From NCBI GenBank assembly GCA_946614295.1, contig CAMOGT010000012.1:1-43769 (forward strand): DNA of 43,769 bases. The letters run 5' to 3'. Of this stretch, positions 8,915 to 16,365 are shown piece after piece. The stretch is from an uncultured Bacteroidales bacterium (GTDB taxonomy: Bacteria; Bacteroidota; Bacteroidia; Bacteroidales; Paludibacteraceae). A program made the position numbers and the translations under genes. Positions within the stretch are counted from its first letter, which is position 1. Each line of letters begins with the position of its first letter. The notes below the pieces were generated by a model. It had not been told where the DNA came from. It did not search any database and worked only from the letters and a program-made list of their open reading frames with translations.

Positions 8915-10078
8915 TCACTTCTTGGAGGTGTTCCACTCGCGGGGAGAGACGCCCGTCTGGCGGGTGAAGGTGCGGGAGAAGACGGCAGACGAGGAGAATC
9001 CGCAGGCGGAGGCTACGTCCGTCATCTTCATATCCGGGTGCGCCGCCATGAGCCGTTGCGCCTCCTCGATACGGTACCGGTTGACGAGCTGGAAGAACGA
9101 ACAGCCGTACGTCGAATTGATGAACTGGGAGATAGTAGTGCGGTTCTTGGGCATTACGACGCGGACGTCCGCGAGCTGGAAATCCGGATTGAGGTAAGGC
9201 TTCTCCGTTGCCATCCATTGCTCGAAGATGCGGATATTGTCCGCAAGATCCAGGTCTGACCTGCTGTTGGAGAGGGGAGTCCGTACATCGTCCCTTCGTA
9301 CTTCCCGCCACGGGTCTTTGCGGAAGAGGATCTGCTCGGTGGCATAGATGAACATCATCACCACAAACCACTGCTGCGTAAATCCGCGGGCGTGATAATG
9401 GGTGGAGCACATCCATACATAATTGATCCCCACGATAAAGAGCATAGTGCAGTACCGGATGATCCAGCGGACATCTATGTCATCCAGAGAGGAGAAGTTA
9501 TCCTCACACCACTTGCGATAGACATGTATATGCCTGAACAGCATCACCAGTAGCATGTACGGATAGAGCGCGATCACGGGCCATAGATTGAACGGCATGA
9601 TATAGTCGAATGCCATGAGTGCCGCGAGCGGCAGCAACTGCAGGAGCGCTCTTTTCCAGTTCATCCAACCCGGTCGCAGTGCCTCGGTAGGATACAAGAG
9701 CAGGACCCATCCGAGGATATTGCCGAGGACGAGTTCGTAGGTAGTGAGCTCATACGCCGCCATATCCATCACTTGGTGCGGCGCAACCGCCCAACCCACC
9801 AGATAGATGAGATCGCATGTCCCCCAGACCAGCAACGCCACGGCGAACAAACGGCGCGCCTTGATCCCCTCCGAACGGCGGAAAAGCATCCACGCACCGC
9901 CGAAAGAGACTGCTACAGTACATGTGTTGAATATAGGGGTGAGAATATTGTCGTACACCTCATCGGGGATGAACCGCCCCCACCACGTGCTAAGAACGAC
10001 CACACACACGCTTACGAGTGAGAAAACCACTTCGGACTGATAGTCCAGCCAAAGCTCCCGTAACTGTTTCCGTAACAT
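8915..10078 (-). CDS. Membrane-anchored AraC/XylS-family transcriptional regulator
   Basis: A 387-residue protein. Residues about 15-240 hold six or seven hydrophobic segments (for example VVFSLVSVCVVVLS, LFAVALLVWGTCDLIYLVGW and LLPLAALMAFDYIMPFNLW). Residues about 285-385 form a two-helix-turn-helix AraC DNA-binding domain, with TTISQFINSTYGCSFFQLVN, RIEEAQRLMA and the family-typical DVASACGFSSSAVFSRTF...TGVSPREW. This integral-membrane AraC architecture is common in Bacteroidales and suggests a sensor-regulator. It has a well-formed promoter with the TTGCATATATGCAA core and a 5' UTR of about 30 nt. The next gene follows after 9 nt. The signal and targets are unknown. Confidence 0.88.
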   Translation of the reverse strand: MLRKQLRELWLDYQSEVVFSLVSVCVVVLSTWWGRFIPDEVYDNILTPIFNTCTVAVSFGGAWMLFRRSEGIKARRLFAVALLVWGTCDLIYLVGWAVAPHQVMDMAAYELTTYELVLGNILGWVLLLYPTEALRPGWMNWKRALLQLLPLAALMAFDYIMPFNLWPVIALYPYMLLVMLFRHIHVYRKWCEDNFSSLDDIDVRWIIRYCTMLFIVGINYVWMCSTHYHARGFTQQWFVVMMFIYATEQILFRKDPWREVRRDDVRTPLSNSRSDLDLADNIRIFEQWMATEKPYLNPDFQLADVRVVMPKNRTTISQFINSTYGCSFFQLVNRYRIEEAQRLMAAHPDMKMTDVASACGFSSSAVFSRTFTRQTGVSPREWNTSKK

Positions 10079-10111
10079 TGTATCTTCTATCTATGCTTAC
10101 AAAAGCGGGTG

Positions 10112-10142
10112 CAAAGTTACAAAAAATTTTGCATATATGCAA
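10112..10142 (-). promoter_or_regulatory. Promoter of the AraC-type regulator operon
   Basis: On minus TTGC (10142-10139) then 19 nt then TAACTTTG (10119-10112). The -33 element lies in the palindrome TTGCATATATGCAA. Confidence 0.8.
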
Positions 10143-10151
10143 GAAAATGTG

Positions 10152-10176
10152 CAAAAAAAAACGGACCGGGGTCCGT
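10152..10176 (-). terminator. Strong rho-independent terminator after the pseudouridine synthase gene
   Basis: Perfect stem ACGGAC/GTCCGT (10161-10166 with 10171-10176), loop of 4, followed on minus by eight T residues (10160-10153). It starts 4 nt after the stop of the RluA-family gene. Confidence 0.9.
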
Positions 10177-10180
10177 CTTT

Positions 10181-11113
10181 CTATTGTAATACGCGGTTGA
10201 ACTCTTTGGGAACGGGGGACTCGAAACGTACTGTTTTCTCCGTCACGGGGTGGATGAACGCCAGCACCTTGGCGTGGAGGCAGAGCCGGTCGATGGGGGA
10301 CGACTCGTTGCCGTGACCATACTTGCGGTCGCCCACTACCGGGCAGCCCTTGGACGCCAGATGCACGCGTATCTGGTTGGTGCGACCGGTCTCGAGGTGG
10401 AGCTCAACTAGTTGATAATTGAGAGTTGAGAGTTGAGAGTTGAGAGAAGTTCCATAGTTGGAAGTTTTCAGAACCTTATAGTTCGTGATGGCGATGTCGC
10501 CGCCGTCATCGACGGGGGAGGAATAGACCACGGCGTTGCGTTTGTCCTCCGTGAGCCAGGTGGTGATCTTGCCCTCACGGGGTTCGAGCACGCCTTCCGC
10601 AAGGGCTATATAGGTACGCTCGGTGACTAAATCGCGCCAGTAGGTCCGCATGTAATGTTGTAACTCCTCGGAACGGGCAAAGACGAGCAGACCGCTGGTC
10701 TCCCGGTCGAGGCGGTGCACGACGTAGATGTTCGCGCGCGCGTTCTGTTTCTTAACGTACGCGCGCAAGATGGACATGACGGTTGTCTCTTTGCTCCCCG
10801 GCGTGGTGGCTACGGTCAGGAGTCCCGGCTGTTTGTTGACGACGATCAGGTCGTCGTCCTCATAGACGATCTTGAGCTTGGGGTGGGTGAGCTGGCTGTT
10901 GCCCCGTCCGGACGAGACGGTCACTACATCGCCGGGTTTGAGTTCGTAGTCATGCCGGGTCTGGATACCCGCGCCTACCTTGACGCGGCGCTGACCGAGC
11001 AGCTGCTTGACCGACGAACGCGCCATGCCACCCATCTTGGCGATGAGGAAGTCCATGAGCTGAACCGGCTCCGTGACTTTTAATACGGTATCTGCTTTTC
11101 TTTTAAACATCAA
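10181..11113 (-). CDS. RluA-family RNA pseudouridine synthase (RluC/RluD type)
   Basis: 310 residues. An N-terminal S4 RNA-binding domain (about 14-75, MARSSVKQLLGQRRVKV) is followed by the catalytic pseudouridine synthase domain. That domain carries the RluA signature HRLDRETSGLLVFAR, in which the aspartate is the catalytic residue, and the downstream LETGRTNQIRVH motif. It isomerises uridines in rRNA or tRNA; which site cannot be told from the sequence. Between strands at about residue 223-236 there is an in-frame insertion, SLNSQLSTLNYQL, encoded by a 7-nt tandem array. The start is ATG-ATG (11113 or 11110), directly preceded by another array. The gene follows pnuC after 38 nt and ends at a strong terminator, so pnuC and this gene probably form one transcript. 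Confidence 0.92.
   Translation of the reverse strand: MMFKRKADTVLKVTEPVQLMDFLIAKMGGMARSSVKQLLGQRRVKVGAGIQTRHDYELKPGDVVTVSSGRGNSQLTHPKLKIVYEDDDLIVVNKQPGLLTVATTPGSKETTVMSILRAYVKKQNARANIYVVHRLDRETSGLLVFARSEELQHYMRTYWRDLVTERTYIALAEGVLEPREGKITTWLTEDKRNAVVYSSPVDDGGDIAITNYKVLKTSNYGTSLNSQLSTLNYQLVELHLETGRTNQIRVHLASKGCPVVGDRKYGHGNESSPIDRLCLHAKVLAFIHPVTEKTVRFESPVPKEFNRVLQ
10411..10445. repeat. 7-nt array in frame inside the RluA-family gene
   Basis: GTTGATA, ATTGAGA, then GTTGAGA x3 on plus. It is translated on minus as a Ser/Leu/Asn/Gln-rich insertion in a non-conserved loop. Confidence 0.85.
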
Positions 11114-11146
11114 TGAATAATGATTAATGAATAATGATTAATGAAT
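11111..11146. repeat. 7-nt array between pnuC and the RluA-family gene
   Basis: Alternating TAATGAA / TAATGAT units (about 5). They fill nearly the whole intergenic gap and abut the RluA-family start codon. Confidence 0.85.
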
Positions 11147-11151
11147 ATCTT

Positions 11152-11937
11152 TTATTTGCGGATTGCGATTTTCTTGAGCCAGCCGTAGTTCTCGGGTTTG
11201 GTGGCTTTGATCCAAGCTATACCTGCCGCACCGTTGATGACCAGGAAGAACGTGAAAAGAACGATGGAGAAAGCATTGCCCAGTATGATGAACAGTCCGA
11301 TACCGGCTATGCTGTAGATGAACCAGTAGATCCAGGAATCGGTCTTGCGGTAAATGAGCCAGTAGTTGGCGAGGAAGGAAGACGAGATGAGGAGGCCGTT
11401 GAGCAGTTTGACAACAATCGCATCGGAGAGTGCATCGTGGCGCAAGGCGAAAGTAGAAAGTACGTAGTCGCCGGCGGTGATGAAGAAGAGCAATGCGACA
11501 GACAGGATCAGTCGCGGCGTGTCGAGGAACTTAGGTTCGAAACTTGCCCCGCCGTCTTCTTTCTTCCGGCTCCATTTGTATATCGACATCAATTGGAAGG
11601 GGATGAAGACGAAGAAATAGAGGAAGGCGCTGTCGTACGCGCCCTGCAGAATGAACTGCACACCGAGCAAGGCACTCATGATGATGCCGGCGTAGAAACC
11701 GGTGTAGTTGTTCGGATCGCGGACGGTCAGTATATAGGCTACGCCGATGACGGACGCCGGAATACCGACGAGCCAGGCGGGATCGTGCCACTTGAGAAGT
11801 TGAAAGTTGAAAGTTGAAAGTTGAAAGGCGTTAACGCTCCATTCTATCAACCATAAAAAACCCAATAATGCTCCGAAGAGGAGGATGGAGATGAGGGTGT
11901 TGCGGCCGAGTGCGCGCCAGAGAGAGGTGTCGTTCAT
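11152..11937 (-). CDS. pnuC: PnuC-family nicotinamide riboside transporter
   Basis: 261 residues with about seven or eight hydrophobic segments. The PnuC family pattern is visible in FVFIPFQLMSIYKW near the middle and NYWLIYRKTDSWIYWFIYSI toward the C-terminus (the W-x-x-x-R-K...W-x-Y-W motif that lines the substrate site). PnuC imports nicotinamide riboside for NAD synthesis. After the first membrane segment (about residues 37-48) a 7-nt array has inserted an AFQLSTFNFQLL stretch in frame. The region upstream of the ATG contains a CTAG-rich 8-nt-period array; I found no convincing promoter there, so expression may depend on read-through or an undetected promoter. The substrate could also be a related vitamin (thiamin, riboflavin), since PnuX/PnuT relatives look alike. 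Confidence 0.85.
   Translation of the reverse strand: MNDTSLWRALGRNTLISILLFGALLGFLWLIEWSVNAFQLSTFNFQLLKWHDPAWLVGIPASVIGVAYILTVRDPNNYTGFYAGIIMSALLGVQFILQGAYDSAFLYFFVFIPFQLMSIYKWSRKKEDGGASFEPKFLDTPRLILSVALLFFITAGDYVLSTFALRHDALSDAIVVKLLNGLLISSSFLANYWLIYRKTDSWIYWFIYSIAGIGLFIILGNAFSIVLFTFFLVINGAAGIAWIKATKPENYGWLKKIAIRK
11798..11825. repeat. 7-nt array in frame inside pnuC
   Basis: Four exact AGTTGAA units (11798-11825), read on minus as FQLSTFN-type residues between two membrane segments. Confidence 0.88.
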
Positions 11938-11956
11938 AGCGTGTTGTGTTATGGGG

Positions 11957-11993
11957 CTAGGGTTCCTAGGATACTAGAGCCCTAGGATCCTAG
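11957..11993. repeat. CTAG-containing 8-nt-period array upstream of pnuC
   Basis: CTAG occurs at 11957, 11966, 11974, 11982 and 11990, spacing 9/8/8/8, in units related to CCTAGGAT. CTAG is rare in many bacterial genomes, so five copies in 37 nt stand out. Confidence 0.75.
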
Positions 11994-12007
11994 TGGATTT
12001 TTTAAAT

Positions 12008-12048
12008 AAAAAAAACAATAAGGGCGAGCACAATCGCCCGCCCTTATT
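12008..12048 (-). terminator. Terminator of rpmE2
   Basis: Perfect 10-bp stem AATAAGGGCG/CGCCCTTATT (12017-12026 with 12039-12048), followed on minus by GTTTTTTTTATT. It lies 10 nt after the rpmE2 stop. Confidence 0.9.
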
Positions 12049-12058
12049 ATAGCCGCAA

Positions 12059-12313
12059 TTACTTGCGGTTGCGATTGCCGTAACGGGACATGAACTTGTC
12101 CACACGACCGGCGGTGTCCACCAGCTTCGATTTGCCGGTATAGAACGGGTGACTCGTGTTCGAGATCTCCAGCTTGATCAGCGGATACTGTACGCCGTCG
12201 ATTTCGATCGTGTCCTTCGTGTTAGCCGTAGAGCGGCTGAAGAACTGAGTACCGTCAGACATATCTTTGAAAACTACTACGCGGTAGTTATCAGGATGAA
12301 TTCCTTTTTTCAT
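12059..12313 (-). CDS. rpmE2: 50S ribosomal protein bL31, type B
   Basis: 84 residues ([20 protein letters not shown]...). The length and the motifs [24 protein letters not shown] match type-B L31. It lacks the CxxC zinc ribbon of type A, so this is the zinc-independent form. The gene lies 109 nt downstream of rplI, with a strong hairpin in the gap and its own terminator. It may be read through from the rpsF-rpsR-rplI operon or start from an unseen promoter in that gap. Confidence 0.95.
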   Translation of the reverse strand: MKKGIHPDNYRVVVFKDMSDGTQFFSRSTANTKDTIEIDGVQYPLIKLEISNTSHPFYTGKSKLVDTAGRVDKFMSRYGNRNRK

Positions 12314-12351
12314 AATTTAAATTAAAATTTAAATTCTGGAGCTTCGGCTTC

Positions 12352-12382
12352 GTCGAGCTGCGTAAGCGAGCTTACGCTCGAC
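12352..12382 (-). promoter_or_regulatory. Bulged hairpin between rplI and rpmE2
   Basis: GTCGAGC (12352-12358) pairs with GCTCGAC (12376-12382), and inside it GTAAG (12362-12366) pairs with CTTAC (12371-12375), with a 3-nt bulge. No T tract follows, so it is not an ordinary terminator. It could be an RNA-processing site or an attenuator/leader for rpmE2. Confidence 0.55.
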
Positions 12383-12422
12383 TTGCACGAACCTTCATAA
12401 ATCTTTTGGTTAATACTCTAGT

Positions 12423-12866
12423 TTACTCAGCTACTACGTTCAGCTTGATGTCGGCTTTTACCTCACGATGGAGACGAGCCAGTGCGGTGTACTCACCTAC
12501 CTGCTTGATCGGCTCAGCGATGGTGATCACTTTCTTGTCGATCAGGATCTCCTGTGCCTTGAGGGCGTCAGAGATGTTCTGGGTGGTAACGGTACCGAAG
12601 ATCTTGCCGTCCTCGTTGGCTTTTACCTTTACCTCGATTACGGTCTCTGCCAGCTTAGCCTCGAGAGCCTGAGCGTCTGCCAGGATCTTGGCTGCCTTGT
12701 GAGCCTGTTGTTTGAGGTTCTCTGCCAGCTGCTTGCGGTTGCTCTCGTTGGCGATGATAGCTATCTTCTGCGGCAGGAGGTAGTTACGTCCGTAGCCGTC
12801 ACGTACTTTTACGATGTCGTTCTTGAAACCCAGATTAGCCAGGTCTTGAATAAGAATTACTTCCAT
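12423..12866 (-). CDS. rplI: 50S ribosomal protein bL9
   Basis: 147 residues beginning MEVILIQDLANLGFKNDIVKV, the N-terminal rRNA-binding domain with the typical GRNYLLPQKIA motif. A long connecting helix and a C-terminal domain (VTTQNISDAL...) follow. Full length for the family. It is the third gene of rpsF-rpsR-rplI, a widely conserved order, and starts 32 nt after rpsR. Confidence 0.97.
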   Translation of the reverse strand: MEVILIQDLANLGFKNDIVKVRDGYGRNYLLPQKIAIIANESNRKQLAENLKQQAHKAAKILADAQALEAKLAETVIEVKVKANEDGKIFGTVTTQNISDALKAQEILIDKKVITIAEPIKQVGEYTALARLHREVKADIKLNVVAE

Positions 12867-12898
12867 GTTCTTTCCTTTCTTGTTAGTGGGTTAAAAAC

Positions 12899-13165
12899 TT
12901 ATTTCATCATGTCGGTTACGTAAGGCAGCAGAGCCAGATGGCGAGCTTTCTTAACCGCCTGAGCCACTTTACGCTGGAACTTCAGCGAAGTACCGGTGAT
13001 ACGGCGCGGCAGGATCTTGCCTTGCTCGTTGAGGAACTTCTTGAGGAACTCAGGATCTTTGTAATCGATGTACTTGATGCCGGATTTCTTGAAACGGCAG
13101 TACTTTTTCTTCTTCTGCTCCGAGCCTTGCGGAGTCAGATAGCGGATTTCGTCATTCTGTGCCAT
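12899..13165 (-). CDS. rpsR: 30S ribosomal protein bS18
   Basis: 88 residues with the S18 core [20 protein letters not shown] and [18 protein letters not shown]. bS18 binds next to bS6 in the small-subunit platform, and here its gene starts 2 nt after the rpsF stop, consistent with co-translation of the two partners. N-terminal Met-Ala and full length for the family. Confidence 0.97.
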   Translation of the reverse strand: MAQNDEIRYLTPQGSEQKKKKYCRFKKSGIKYIDYKDPEFLKKFLNEQGKILPRRITGTSLKFQRKVAQAVKKARHLALLPYVTDMMK

Positions 13166-13167
13166 GA

Positions 13168-13509
13168 TTAAGCCTCCTTTTTAAAGTTGTTACGACGCTT
13201 CTCAGCGTACTCGAATGCGTACTTGTCAAGACGCGTTGTCAGGAAGCGGATTACACGCTCGTCACGACGGAACTCGGTCTCGAGGGTAGCGATTACAGCG
13301 GGCTCTGCATCAAACTGAAGGATGAAATAGAAGCCCGAATTTTTACCTTGGATAGGGTAAGCGAGTTGCTTCAAGCCCCACTCCTCACGGTTCAGGATGG
13401 TACCGCCATTCTGCGTGAGAAGATTCTCGAATTTCTCTACTGCCTCCTTTGTCTGCGGCTCAGACAAAACGGGAGTCAAAACGAAGGCAGCTTCATAATG
13501 ATTTACCAT
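13168..13509 (-). CDS. rpsF: 30S ribosomal protein bS6
   Basis: 113 residues beginning [19 protein letters not shown], with the S6 motifs [19 protein letters not shown] and [16 protein letters not shown]. It is the first gene of the rpsF-rpsR-rplI operon. A well-formed promoter lies about 75 nt upstream, and its leader contains a short AATAATG array. The C-terminus is lysine-rich as usual. Confidence 0.97.
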   Translation of the reverse strand: MVNHYEAAFVLTPVLSEPQTKEAVEKFENLLTQNGGTILNREEWGLKQLAYPIQGKNSGFYFILQFDAEPAVIATLETEFRRDERVIRFLTTRLDKYAFEYAEKRRNNFKKEA

Positions 13510-13510
13510 A

Positions 13511-13552
13511 AATCAATTAGTTAATTAATAGTTAATAATGAATAATGAATAT
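13511..13552. repeat. A/T-rich short array in the rpsF leader
   Basis: TTAATTAATAGTTAATAATG followed by AATAATG-type units. A short, degenerate member of the 7-nt family directly upstream of the rpsF start codon. Confidence 0.6.
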
Positions 13553-13582
13553 TCTTTCTTGCTTTTCATGCGAAAAAGCGTG

Positions 13583-13614
13583 CAAAATTACTGCTTTTTT
13601 TTGAAATACGCAAA
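13583..13614 (-). promoter_or_regulatory. Promoter of the rpsF-rpsR-rplI operon
   Basis: On minus TTTGC (13614-13610), 19 nt, TAATTTTG (13590-13583). Perfect match to the Bacteroidota pattern. It lies just downstream of uvrB; no clear terminator separates them. Confidence 0.85.
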
Positions 13615-13658
13615 TATTTGGGCAAAAAAATGCCGAAAGAGTGCTATTTTTATGCATT

Positions 13659-15680
13659 TTAGCCCTGCAGCGCCTGTAACCGGTTCTGCATCTCGAGCAT
13701 TTCGTCGCGCAGGAAGGCGGCTGTCTCGAAGTCCGTTGCCTTGGCGGCGGCGAGCATCGCTTTGCGTTTGTCGTCGATGGCTTTCTCCAGTTTCCGGGCA
13801 TCCATCTTCTGCCACTCGGCGTTCTTCCAGCCCGCCTTGATGGACTCGGTGAGTCTGCGTTTCTCCTCCTCGGGGTCTTTGTACAGCCCGGCGAGGGCGG
13901 AGGTGTTGATCTCTTTCCTGACCGGCGTAGGCGTGATACCGTGCTCGGCGTTGTAGCGCATCTGGATGGCGCGGCGGCGGTTGGTCTCGTTGATGGTAGC
14001 CTGCATGGCGGGCGTGATCTTGTCGCCGTAGAGCACCGCCTTGCCGTGTATGTGTCGCGCGGCGCGTCCGACGGTCTGGGTAAGGCTCCGCTGGTCGCGC
14101 AGGAAACCCGTCTTGTCGGCATCGAGGATGGCTACAAGGGAGACCTCCGGCAGGTCGAGCCCTTCGCGCAATAAATTTACGCCGACCAGCACGTCGTACT
14201 CGCCCCGCCGCAGGTCCTCCATGATCTTCACGCGCTCGATGGTGTCGATGTCCGAGTGGATATAGGCGGACTTGATGCCGTACCGCCGCAGGTATTCGTC
14301 CAGCTCCTCCGCCATCCGTTTGGTCAGGGTGGTGACGAGGCACCGCTCGTTGCGGTGGATGCGGAACTTGATCTCGTCCATCAGGTCATCCACCTGGTTC
14401 TCCGTCGGGCGGACCTCAATCTCGGGATCCAGCAGACCTGTCGGACGGATGAGCTGGTCGATGACGATGCCCTCCGAGCGGTTCAGCTCGTACTCGTCCG
14501 GCGTGGCGGAGACGTAGATGGTCTGCCCGGTCTTGGCTTCGAACTCGTCGAACTTGAGCGGCCGGTTGTCGCGGGCGGCAGGCAGACGGAAACCGTAGGT
14601 AACGAGGTTGTCCTTGCGGGCTTTGTCGCCGCCGTACATGCCCCGTATCTGCGGTACGGTCACGTGGCTCTCGTCGATGACGAGCAGCATGTCTTTCGGG
14701 AAATAATCCAGCAGGCAGTAAGGTGGCGTGCCTTCCTCGCGGCCGTCGAAATAGCGGCTGTAGTTCTCCACGCCGGAGCAGTAGCCAAGCTCGTCCAGCA
14801 TCTCCAGGTCGTACTTCACGCGCTCCTCGATACGCTTGGCGTAGAGCTCCTCGCCGATGGAGGTGAAGTACTCGATCTGCTTGGCGAGGTCGGCCTGTAT
14901 CTGTTCCTTCGCTGCGGCTATTCGCTCGGCGGAGGTCAGGAAGATGGTGGCGGGCGAGAGGTTGTAGTGCTCGAACTCCTCCAGCACCTGCCCGCTGATG
15001 GGGTCGATGGTGAGGATGGCGTCTATCTCGTTGCCGAAGAACTCGATGCGCACGATATAGTCGGCGTAGGCGAGGGCGATGTCAATCGTGTCGCCCTTCA
15101 CGCGGAAGCGCCCGCGCGCCAGTTCTATATCATTACGCGTGTATTGCGCGGAGACGAGTTGCTTGAGCAGCGTGTCCATCTGCACCTTGTCGCCGCGGTG
15201 CAGCTCAATCACGTTCTGCGTGAAGTCCTGCGGACTGCCCAGACCGTAGATGCAGCTCACGGACGAGACGATGATGACATCCTTGCGCCCGGACAGCAGC
15301 GCCGCCACTGCCGAGAGACGGAGACGGTCGATCTCCTCGTTGATGGACAGGTCTTTCTCAATATAGAGGTCGGTGGAAGGGATATACGCCTCGGGCTGGT
15401 AGTAGTCGTAATAGGATACGAAATACTCCACCGCGTTGTGCGGGAAGAACGCCTTCATCTCCGAGTACAGCTGCGCCGCAAGCGTCTTGTTGTGGCTCAT
15501 GATGAGGGTGGGGCGGTTGACCTCCTTGATCACGTTGGCGATGGTGAAGGTCTTGCCGGAACCCGTGACGCCGAGCAGTACCTGCGCGGGAGCGCCGGCA
15601 TTCAGACCCGCCACCAGCGACTCGATCGCTTGCGGCTGGTCGCCCGTAGGCTTATATGGAGAGCACAATTCAAAATTCAC
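13659..15680 (-). CDS. uvrB: UvrABC system protein B (excinuclease subunit)
   Basis: 673 residues. UvrB is the DNA-loading helicase-like subunit of nucleotide excision repair. Visible: Q/N-terminal motif YKPTGDQPQAI, Walker A GVTGSGKT (about 38-45), the beta-hairpin YYDYYQPEAYIPSTDLYIEKD, the Walker B-type box DESHVTVPQ, helicase motifs VSATPDEYEL and VGVNLLREGLDLPEVSLV, the TQTVGRAARH motif, and a C-terminal UVR motif for UvrC contact (about 635-665). The start is GTG at 15680, with an in-frame TGA only 4-6 nt upstream, inside a 7-nt array; the encoded NFELCSPYKPTGDQP matches the usual Bacteroidales N-terminus MNFEL. It follows rplS after a terminator-like hairpin and may be read through from it. 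Confidence 0.96.
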   Translation of the reverse strand: MNFELCSPYKPTGDQPQAIESLVAGLNAGAPAQVLLGVTGSGKTFTIANVIKEVNRPTLIMSHNKTLAAQLYSEMKAFFPHNAVEYFVSYYDYYQPEAYIPSTDLYIEKDLSINEEIDRLRLSAVAALLSGRKDVIIVSSVSCIYGLGSPQDFTQNVIELHRGDKVQMDTLLKQLVSAQYTRNDIELARGRFRVKGDTIDIALAYADYIVRIEFFGNEIDAILTIDPISGQVLEEFEHYNLSPATIFLTSAERIAAAKEQIQADLAKQIEYFTSIGEELYAKRIEERVKYDLEMLDELGYCSGVENYSRYFDGREEGTPPYCLLDYFPKDMLLVIDESHVTVPQIRGMYGGDKARKDNLVTYGFRLPAARDNRPLKFDEFEAKTGQTIYVSATPDEYELNRSEGIVIDQLIRPTGLLDPEIEVRPTENQVDDLMDEIKFRIHRNERCLVTTLTKRMAEELDEYLRRYGIKSAYIHSDIDTIERVKIMEDLRRGEYDVLVGVNLLREGLDLPEVSLVAILDADKTGFLRDQRSLTQTVGRAARHIHGKAVLYGDKITPAMQATINETNRRRAIQMRYNAEHGITPTPVRKEINTSALAGLYKDPEEEKRRLTESIKAGWKNAEWQKMDARKLEKAIDDKRKAMLAAAKATDFETAAFLRDEMLEMQNRLQALQG

Positions 15681-15698
15681 AATTCACAATTCAAAATT
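15668..15698. repeat. 7-nt array across the uvrB start codon
   Basis: ATTCAAA / ATTCACA / ATTCACA / ATTCAAA units on plus. The uvrB start GTG and the first codons (AAT TTT GAA TTG) are themselves array units. Confidence 0.85.
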
Positions 15699-15704
15699 GT
15701 ACAT

Positions 15705-15733
15705 TAAAAAAGGGAGCCCGAAGGTCCCCTTTT
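15705..15733 (-). terminator. Terminator of rplS
   Basis: On minus AAAAGGGGACC pairs with GGCTCCCTTTTTT across a short TTCG-containing loop, ending in a T run. It lies 2 nt after the rplS stop and 24 nt before the uvrB start. Confidence 0.75.
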
Positions 15734-15735
15734 GA

Positions 15736-16089
15736 TTACTTTACGCGGCGCTCCTGGATGCGGGCTTTCTTACCCGTACGCTCGCGGAGGTAATACAGTT
15801 TAGAACGACGTACTTTACCGTACTTGTTCACAGTAATGCTCTCAATGAAGGGGCTGTCCATCGGGAAGATACGCTCTACACCAACGTTGCCGCTCATCTT
15901 GCGAACCGTGAAGCGCTTCTTGTCGCCGCTACCGTGGATGCAGATGACATCACCGCGGAACTCCTGAACACGCTCTTTGTTACCCTCTTTGATACGGTAA
16001 CCTACCGTAATCTGGTCACCTGCCTTGAATGCAGGGAATTCTTTTTTCTCGCCGGCAAAAGCTTGCTCGGCTACTTTGATTAAATCCAT
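15736..16089 (-). CDS. rplS: 50S ribosomal protein bL19
   Basis: 117 residues, with the L19 motifs AGDQITVGYRIKEGNKERVQ, FRGDVICIHG, RKMSGNVGVERIFP and the C-terminal RRSKLYYLRERTGKKARIQE. Full family length. It has its own promoter (16258-16289), a leader of about 160 nt containing two short 7-nt-period arrays, and a terminator after the stop. Confidence 0.97.
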   Translation of the reverse strand: MDLIKVAEQAFAGEKKEFPAFKAGDQITVGYRIKEGNKERVQEFRGDVICIHGSGDKKRFTVRKMSGNVGVERIFPMDSPFIESITVNKYGKVRRSKLYYLRERTGKKARIQERRVK

Positions 16090-16145
16090 TTCTAACTTGT
16101 TTAATACGGATTTACTAAAACGTTAGGAGCATTTACTACTATTCG

Positions 16146-16217
16146 GCACTATAATGGCTAATGGTGAGTGGCTAATGGCTAATGAACTTTCGCCTATAAC
16201 CCTTCGCCTTTCGCCTT
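16146..16217. repeat. Two 7-nt-period arrays in the rplS leader
   Basis: GGCTAAT / GGTGAGT / GGCTAAT / GGCTAAT (about 16154-16181) and TTCGCCT-type units (about 16189-16217, with one 14-nt interval) on plus. Both lie in the rplS 5' UTR. Confidence 0.7.
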
Positions 16218-16257
16218 TATGGTCCTAATGCAATCGCCAGAGGCTCAAAACGGACTG

Positions 16258-16289
16258 CAAAATTACTGCTTTTTTTTGAATTGACCAAA
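16258..16289 (-). promoter_or_regulatory. Promoter of rplS
   Basis: On minus TTTG (16289-16286), 20 nt, TAATTTTG (16265-16258). Confidence 0.8.
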
Positions 16290-16324
16290 TTTTTGGGCAA
16301 AAAAATGATTTTTTATGTGTTTTA

Positions 16325-16356
16325 TTTGGCTGTACGAAATAATTTTCGTACCTTTG
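16325..16356 (+). promoter_or_regulatory. Promoter of the TamB-like gene
   Basis: TTTG (16325-16328), 20 nt, TACCTTTG (16349-16356). The ATG of the gene is only 9 nt after the box, so the predicted leader is about 4-5 nt. Confidence 0.75.
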
Positions 16357-16365
16357 CAGGCTAAA

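Noticed and set aside
16315..16365. Upstream start for the TamB-like gene
   Set aside because: The promoter box lies at 16349-16356, downstream of that start.
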